From UBA4615 sp044371545 (GTDB lineage Bacteria > Pseudomonadota > Gammaproteobacteria > Burkholderiales > Burkholderiaceae_E): a DNA stretch of 7,515 nt. The notes below the pieces were generated by a model. That model made no database searches and was not told where the DNA came from. It saw only the letters and a program-made list of their open reading frames with translations. The translations under genes and the position numbers were made by a program. Of this stretch, positions 6,448 to 7,515 are shown in pieces; the first letter of the stretch is position 1, and the number at the start of each line of letters is the position of its first letter. The stretch lies in the NCBI GenBank assembly GCA_044371545.1, contig JBILTM010000227.1:1-7515 (forward strand). Reading direction: 5' to 3'.

Positions 6448-7242
6448 TCAGGCCATCCGGCACGACACCGTGCCGAGCGGACCGAGGTCGGCGACGAACA
6501 CGTCGCCCGCCGCGGCCGGCACCATCGGGCCGAGCGCGCCGGACATCACCACCTCGCCGGCGCGCATCGGCTGGCCGCACTCGGCCATCGTCCGGGCGAG
6601 CCACCACGCGGCGCGCAGCGGGTGGCCGAGGCAGGCGGCGCCGATGCCCTGGCTCGCGATCGCGTCGCCGCGCGTCATCGTCATCGGCAACTGCGCGAGC
6701 TGCAGCCGGCCGATCGACACCGGCTGGTCGCCGAGCACATAGAGCGCCGACGAGGCGTTGTCGGCGACGGTGTCGACGAGCGTGATCTTCCAGTCGGCGA
6801 TCGCGCTGTCGACGATCTCGAGCGCGGGCAGCGCGTACTCGACCGCGCGCAGGAACTCGGCCCAGGACGGCACGTGCGGCCCGAGGTCGGCGCCCATCAC
6901 GAACGCGACCTCGGCCTCCATCTTCGGCTGGATCAGCCTGGCCGACGGAATCTCGGCGCCCGTCAGGTACTCCATGTCGTCGAACAGCACGCCGAAATCG
7001 GGCTGGTCGACCCCGAGCTGCTTCTGCACGACCGGCGACGTCAGGCCGACCTTCTTGCCGACGACGCGGCGGCCCGGCTCGGCGAGGCGCGCGCGCACGT
7101 TGAGCTCGGCCGCGGCGTAGGCCTCGGCGAGGCCGGCGAGGCCATGCGTCGCCGAGACCGGCGGGATCGGGTGGCGCGTCGCGCGCGCCTCGCGGAGGGC
7201 GAGCGCGGCGCGCTCGATGCGGTCGTTCGGTGGATTCGACAT
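6448..7242 (-). CDS. mhpD: 2-hydroxypenta-2,4-dienoate hydratase (2-keto-4-pentenoate hydratase, MhpD)
   Basis: This 264-residue enzyme would add water to 2-hydroxypenta-2,4-dienoate, giving 4-hydroxy-2-oxovalerate, using a divalent metal. It belongs to the fumarylacetoacetate-hydrolase superfamily and matches E. coli MhpD (269 residues). Shared blocks are GRRVVGKKVGLTSPVVQKQL (57-76), GVDQPDFGVLFDDM (77-90), LIQPKMEAEVAFVM (103-116), ALPALEIVDS (137-146), VDTVADNASS (156-165), CLGHPLRAAWWLAR (204-217) and SGALGPMV (234-241). The acidic metal-ligand positions of the family are present as Glu109, Glu111 and Glu142. A GGAG six bases before ATG 7242 supports the start. It lies 27 bases downstream of the dioxygenase gene and 37 bases upstream of mhpC, within one apparent operon. 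I see no truncation or missing residue. Confidence 0.94.
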   Translation of the reverse strand: MSNPPNDRIERAALALREARATRHPIPPVSATHGLAGLAEAYAAAELNVRARLAEPGRRVVGKKVGLTSPVVQKQLGVDQPDFGVLFDDMEYLTGAEIPSARLIQPKMEAEVAFVMGADLGPHVPSWAEFLRAVEYALPALEIVDSAIADWKITLVDTVADNASSALYVLGDQPVSIGRLQLAQLPMTMTRGDAIASQGIGAACLGHPLRAAWWLARTMAECGQPMRAGEVVMSGALGPMVPAAAGDVFVADLGPLGTVSCRMA

Positions 7243-7269
7243 CGTGGACTCCGGGTTGGGGCCGGCGGG

Positions 7270-7515
7270 TCAGGCGGTGACGAGCACCATCGCGCCGAAG
7301 CCGGCGATGTACTCGGGGATCGCTCGGTACCAGCGCAGCGTGCGGTGCAGCGGTGCGCTGCGCGGCATCGCGGCGCGCGCGACCAGCCAGGCCTTCGACT
7401 CGTGCGCGGACAGCCCCGCCTCGCGGGCGATCGCCTCCTCGCCGGGCGCGGCCAGCGCCTCGACGTCGCCGCGCTCGATCGCGTCCATCCAGCGCGCGTC
7501 CCAGTCGGGCGCGAG
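7270..7515 (-). CDS. mhpB: 2,3-dihydroxyphenylpropionate 1,2-dioxygenase (MhpB), C-terminal 81 residues only
   Basis: The frame runs in from the right edge and ends at the stop complementary to 7270-7272. The 81 residues match the C-terminus of E. coli MhpB (314 residues) as I remember it. DWDARWMDAIERGDVEAL corresponds to IWDNQFMTLLEQGRIQEL, AGLSAHESKAWLVARAAM to AGKSTHEIKTWVAAFAAI, and RWYRAIPEYIAGFGAM to RYYRPIPEWIAGFGSL. MhpB is a class III (LigB-type) Fe(II) extradiol dioxygenase that opens the catechol ring beside the side chain. The iron ligands and catalytic histidines lie in the missing N-terminal part, so integrity cannot be judged. A Met at 7488 is internal, because similarity extends upstream of it. 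The promoter of this operon is outside the window. Gallate- or protocatechuate-type LigB relatives are a less likely alternative, given the mhpD and mhpC neighbours. Confidence 0.85.
   Translation of the reverse strand, partial: LAPDWDARWMDAIERGDVEALAAPGEEAIAREAGLSAHESKAWLVARAAMPRSAPLHRTLRWYRAIPEYIAGFGAMVLVTA

Noticed and set aside
4077..6785. A 902-codon open frame on the + strand, antisense to the flavoprotein gene, mhpC and mhpD.
   Set aside because: Very GC-rich coding sequence suppresses stop codons in antisense frames. The translation is Arg/Ala/Val/Asp-rich low-complexity sequence with no recognisable domain, and it spans three well-supported genes.
1..7515. Mobile elements, tRNA/rRNA genes, CRISPR arrays, phage or toxin-antitoxin genes.
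   Set aside because: Reading both strands showed no transposase, integrase, regularly spaced repeats, tRNA-like cloverleaf or other supporting signal. All long coding regions are accounted for by the rlhA and mhp-type genes.

Overview
The window is very GC-rich, with strongly G/C-biased third codon positions. Its gene content suggests a high-GC proteobacterium, most likely a betaproteobacterium of the Burkholderiales type. That is an inference: there is no rRNA or other phylogenetic marker here. Genes are densely packed, with no gene-free stretch longer than about 100 bases. I see no tRNA, IS element, integrase or CRISPR array.

Left edge (to 1327, + strand): the C-terminal two thirds of rlhA (ydcP), a peptidase-U32-family 23S rRNA cytidine hydroxylation enzyme. 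It is a housekeeping gene and marks the border of the catabolic region. A short convergent spacer (1328-1385) holds interleaved inverted repeats.

The rest (1386-7515) is a meta-cleavage pathway for an aromatic acid, closely resembling the E. coli mhp (3-(3-hydroxyphenyl)propionate) system. A TfdB/phenol-hydroxylase-type flavin monooxygenase (1386-3140, -) is divergent from an IclR-family regulator that closely matches MhpR (3242-4123, +). The spacer between them carries a doublet of GTGCAC half-sites, the arrangement I recall for the E. coli MhpR operator. The regulator converges on and overlaps a second minus-strand block. In transcription order that block is mhpB (only the last 81 residues are in the window), mhpD, mhpC and an FAD/NAD(P)-binding oxidoreductase of unknown role (4074-5489).

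Proposed pathway: the monooxygenase makes a catechol from a hydroxylated aromatic acid. MhpB opens the ring next to the hydroxyls (extradiol), MhpC hydrolyses the C-C bond of the ring-fission product, and MhpD hydrates the resulting 2-hydroxypenta-2,4-dienoate. The aldolase and aldehyde dehydrogenase (mhpE/mhpF) that normally finish the route are not in the window and may lie beyond the right edge.

The unusual points are that the hydroxylase is TfdB-type rather than MhpA-type, the uncharacterised flavoprotein at the end of the operon, the operator-like doublet (possibly triplet) in the divergent promoter, and a hairpin that would place the flavoprotein gene's Shine-Dalgarno sequence in a GNRA-type tetraloop.
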